Below are positions 6,097 to 7,498 of a stretch of DNA of 7,498 nt, piece after piece (position 1 is the first letter of the stretch; every line of letters begins with the position of its first letter). Origin of the DNA: an uncultured Clostridia bacterium. Its GTDB lineage: Bacteria > Bacillota > Clostridia > Oscillospirales > Acutalibacteraceae. The position numbers and the translations under genes were made by a program. The notes under the pieces are model-generated. The model did no database searches, was not told where the DNA came from, and saw nothing but the letters and a program-made list of their open reading frames with translations. Location: assembly GCA_944381295.1 (NCBI GenBank), contig CALWKP010000130.1, positions 1-7,498 on the forward strand, in the 5' to 3' direction.

Positions 6097-6130
6097 GGGT
6101 GTTACCGAGGAAAATACCTCGGTGACGCCC
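6097..6130. repeat. 14-bp stem hairpin between the repeat copies
   Basis: GGGTGTTACCGAGG (6097-6110) pairs fully with CCTCGGTGACGCCC (6117-6130), counting two G-T wobbles, around the loop AAAATA. No T-run follows on either strand, so it is not a standard terminator. The wobbles favour a structure maintained in RNA. Confidence 0.5.
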
Positions 6131-6159
6131 GAGAGCAGTAACATGCTCCCAGGTCAAAC

Positions 6160-6211
6160 CGCGGGCAGCAAAGTGTTTTCCCGCAGATAGCCAGGCGGAG
6201 GTCACGACGCG
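6160..6211. repeat. 52-bp direct repeat, copy B
   Basis: The second copy of the element at 6019-6070, in the same orientation and with the same length. Its - strand hairpin has a perfect GCGGG/CCCGC stem where copy A has one G-T pair, so the pairing is kept although the bases differ. Confidence 0.65.
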
Positions 6212-6261
6212 TGCGCGACTTGCTGACCGCAGGTCCGTGCGCGGTTCGCCGACCGAAGGCC
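6210..6261. repeat. Tandem 26-bp repeat beside the ychF stop
   Basis: Two directly adjacent 26-bp units (6210-6235 and 6236-6261) share 20 of 26 positions by hand count. Both begin CGTGCGCG and carry a central GACCG. They overlap the end of repeat copy B by two bases and stop 7 bp short of the ychF stop codon. Confidence 0.5.
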
Positions 6262-6268
6262 TGCCCTC

Positions 6269-7363
6269 TCAGACGTTAAAGCGGAATAATACGATATCCC
6301 CATCTTTCATTACATAGTCTTTTCCTTCTGACCGCACCAACCCTTTTTCTTTGGCCGCCGCCATCGTGCCGCACGCCATCAGATCATCAAATGCTACCAC
6401 TTCTGCCCGGATAAACCCGCGCTCAAAATCAGAATGGATTTTTCCTGCCGCCTGCGGTGCCTTCGTCCCTTTCTTGATAGTCCAGGCCCTTACTTCCGGC
6501 TGCCCTGCTGTCAGATATGATATCAACCCCAACAGGCTGTAACATTCGTTAATCAACCGGTCCAGGCCGGATTCTTCCAACCCCATATCTGAGAGGAACA
6601 GCGCTTTTTCTTCCGGGTCCATCCCCGCGATCTCCGCTTCGATTTCTGCGCAGATCGGCAGCACCCCTGCGTGCTCCTTGTCCGCGATCTCTTTCACCAC
6701 CTGGAAATACCGATTCTTTTCTACCCCGCCTTTGAAATCATCTTCACTCATATTTGCGGCGTAAATTACCGGCTTGTTCGTCAGCAGTGATACCGTCGAT
6801 AACAGTTCCGCTTCCTCTTCCGTACATTCCACGCTGCGCGCCGATTTGCCTTCATCCAACGCCTTGCGTACCCTCTGGAAAAAGTCATATTCTTCCTGGT
6901 ACTTTTTATCCGCTTTCATCATTTTCTGTGTCTTGTCAATCCGGCGGTCAAGAACCTCCATATCCGACAAAATCAGTTCCAGATCGATCGTTTCGACGTC
7001 CCGCGCGGGGTCAATGCTTCCTTCCACGTGCACGATATCATCGTTTTCAAAACACCGTACCACATGGACAATTGCATCCACTTCCCGGATGTTCGCCAGG
7101 AACTTGTTCCCCAGACCTTCCCCTTTGGACGCGCCGCGTACCAAGCCTGCAATATCCACAAATTCAATCGTCGCCGGCGTGTACTTTTCCGGATGATACA
7201 TCTCCGCCAGCTTGTCCAGCCGCTTATCCGGCACCGCGACCACCCCTACGTTCGGTTCAATCGTACAGAACGGATAGTTTGCCGACTGTGCTCCCGCGTT
7301 TGTGATCGCATTAAATAATGTGCTTTTGCCTACATTTGGCAGCCCTACGATTCCTAATTTCAT
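6269..7363 (-). CDS. ychF: YchF/OLA1-family ribosome-associated ATPase
   Basis: A 364-residue cytosolic nucleotide hydrolase of the Obg group, the normal length for YchF. G1/P-loop is GLPNVGKS (7-14), the switch regions include NYPFCTIEPN (29-38), and G3 is D70-IAG-73. The G4 position is NMSE (204-207) in place of NKxD, the change known to make YchF prefer ATP over GTP. A helical coiled-coil arm lies at about 130-190, and the C-terminal TGS domain (about 280-364) begins LISYLTAGQPEVRAWT. Family members bind ribosomes and influence stress and translation; the exact role in Clostridia is not settled. The ATG at 7361-7363 is chosen because it puts the P-loop at residue 7, as in the family, with AGGGA 3-4 nt upstream and a stronger AAAGGAGA further back (7375-7382). 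An in-frame start at 7426 would add 21 unconserved residues. It is convergent with hflKC across a structured spacer. Confidence 0.96.
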   Translation of the reverse strand: MKLGIVGLPNVGKSTLFNAITNAGAQSANYPFCTIEPNVGVVAVPDKRLDKLAEMYHPEKYTPATIEFVDIAGLVRGASKGEGLGNKFLANIREVDAIVHVVRCFENDDIVHVEGSIDPARDVETIDLELILSDMEVLDRRIDKTQKMMKADKKYQEEYDFFQRVRKALDEGKSARSVECTEEEAELLSTVSLLTNKPVIYAANMSEDDFKGGVEKNRYFQVVKEIADKEHAGVLPICAEIEAEIAGMDPEEKALFLSDMGLEESGLDRLINECYSLLGLISYLTAGQPEVRAWTIKKGTKAPQAAGKIHSDFERGFIRAEVVAFDDLMACGTMAAAKEKGLVRSEGKDYVMKDGDIVLFRFNV

Positions 7364-7396
7364 GTATCCCTGCATCTCCTTTATTTTCAAGGGTTT

Positions 7397-7446
7397 GCGG
7401 CCTTTAGGAGATGGCTCATACACCATTTCTACACCATTTAGGCCGC
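7397..7446. repeat. Direct repeats inside an inverted repeat, upstream of ychF
   Basis: TACACCATTT occurs at 7419-7428 and 7430-7439, with an 11-bp period. These copies lie inside a 7-bp inverted repeat, GCGGCCT at 7397-7403 and AGGCCGC at 7440-7446. Short direct repeats next to the end of a gene resemble recombinase arm-binding sites, and a regulatory site for ychF is the alternative. Confidence 0.5.
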
Positions 7447-7497
7447 GCTATCTGATTTCTTGGTGTTGTCACCCGCTGAAGTTTGCTCCAGTTGGGT
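7438..7497 (-). CDS. C-terminal end of an upstream - strand gene (partial, unidentified)
   Basis: One - strand frame is open from the window edge and reads TQLEQTSAGDNTKKSDSAA before a TAA at 7438-7440. The charged, Ser/Lys/Ala-rich composition suits a disordered C-terminal tail. No family is recognisable. A second - strand frame is also open here, to a TGA at 7416-7418, so the choice of frame is uncertain. The gene would end about 75 nt before the ychF start. Confidence 0.25.
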   Translation of the reverse strand, partial: TQLEQTSAGDNTKKSDSAA

Positions 7498-7498
7498 G

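Noticed and set aside
6008..6205. - strand open frame of about 65 codons containing an in-frame peptide repeat
   Set aside because: The 52-bp repeats are 141 bp apart, a multiple of three, so they translate to similar peptides (RVVTSAW and RVVATAW). The start would be GTG without an RBS, the frame covers hairpins, and no domain is recognisable. An RNA or repeat explanation fits better.
7364..7426. N-terminal extension of YchF from the start at 7426
   Set aside because: It would add 21 residues absent from the family, where the P-loop begins within the first 10 residues. The region also carries the direct and inverted repeats.

Overview
The window looks like chromosome from an anaerobic Gram-positive bacterium of class Clostridia, possibly near the Oscillospiraceae. 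This is inferred from strong GGAGG-type ribosome binding sites, tight operons with TGATG and ATGA overlaps, a GC-leaning composition, the character of the YchF and HflKC proteins, and terminator style. No genus can be assigned from the sequence alone.

Region 1 (1-3496, + strand) is the end of a carbohydrate-use operon. The last codons of an upstream gene overlap the start of a UlaE-type L-xylulose/L-ribulose 5-phosphate 3-epimerase. It is followed by a cytoplasmic GH3 glycosidase related to NagZ but with altered active-site loops, and by a HAD-family hydrolase that is probably a phosphatase. The operon closes at a strong terminator at 3579-3622. The likely logic is that an imported glycoside is cleaved by GH3, its sugar phosphate is epimerised by the UlaE-like enzyme, and the HAD enzyme dephosphorylates an unknown phosphoester. 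The actual substrate cannot be read from the sequence.

Region 2 (about 3720-5852, + strand) is a self-contained hflK-hflC operon encoding two membrane-anchored SPFH (band 7) proteins. It has its own promoter (TTGCAA-17-TATGAT), preceded by a ladder of A-tracts at exactly 10-bp spacing. Two palindromes lie at or just after the predicted transcription start, and a perfect 15-bp stem terminator follows hflC.

Region 3 (5853-6268) has no convincing gene but is full of structure: a 75-nt imperfect hairpin followed by T5, further hairpins, two copies of a 52-bp repeat exactly 141 bp apart, and a tandem 26-bp repeat ending just beyond the ychF stop. This is the most puzzling part of the window.

Region 4 (6269-7498, - strand) holds ychF, a conserved ATPase of the Obg/HAS-GTPase group, convergent to hflKC. 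Upstream of ychF is a short stretch with 11-bp-spaced direct repeats inside a 7-bp inverted repeat, next to what may be the C-terminal end of another - strand gene. This could be the edge of an integrated element, but the evidence is thin.
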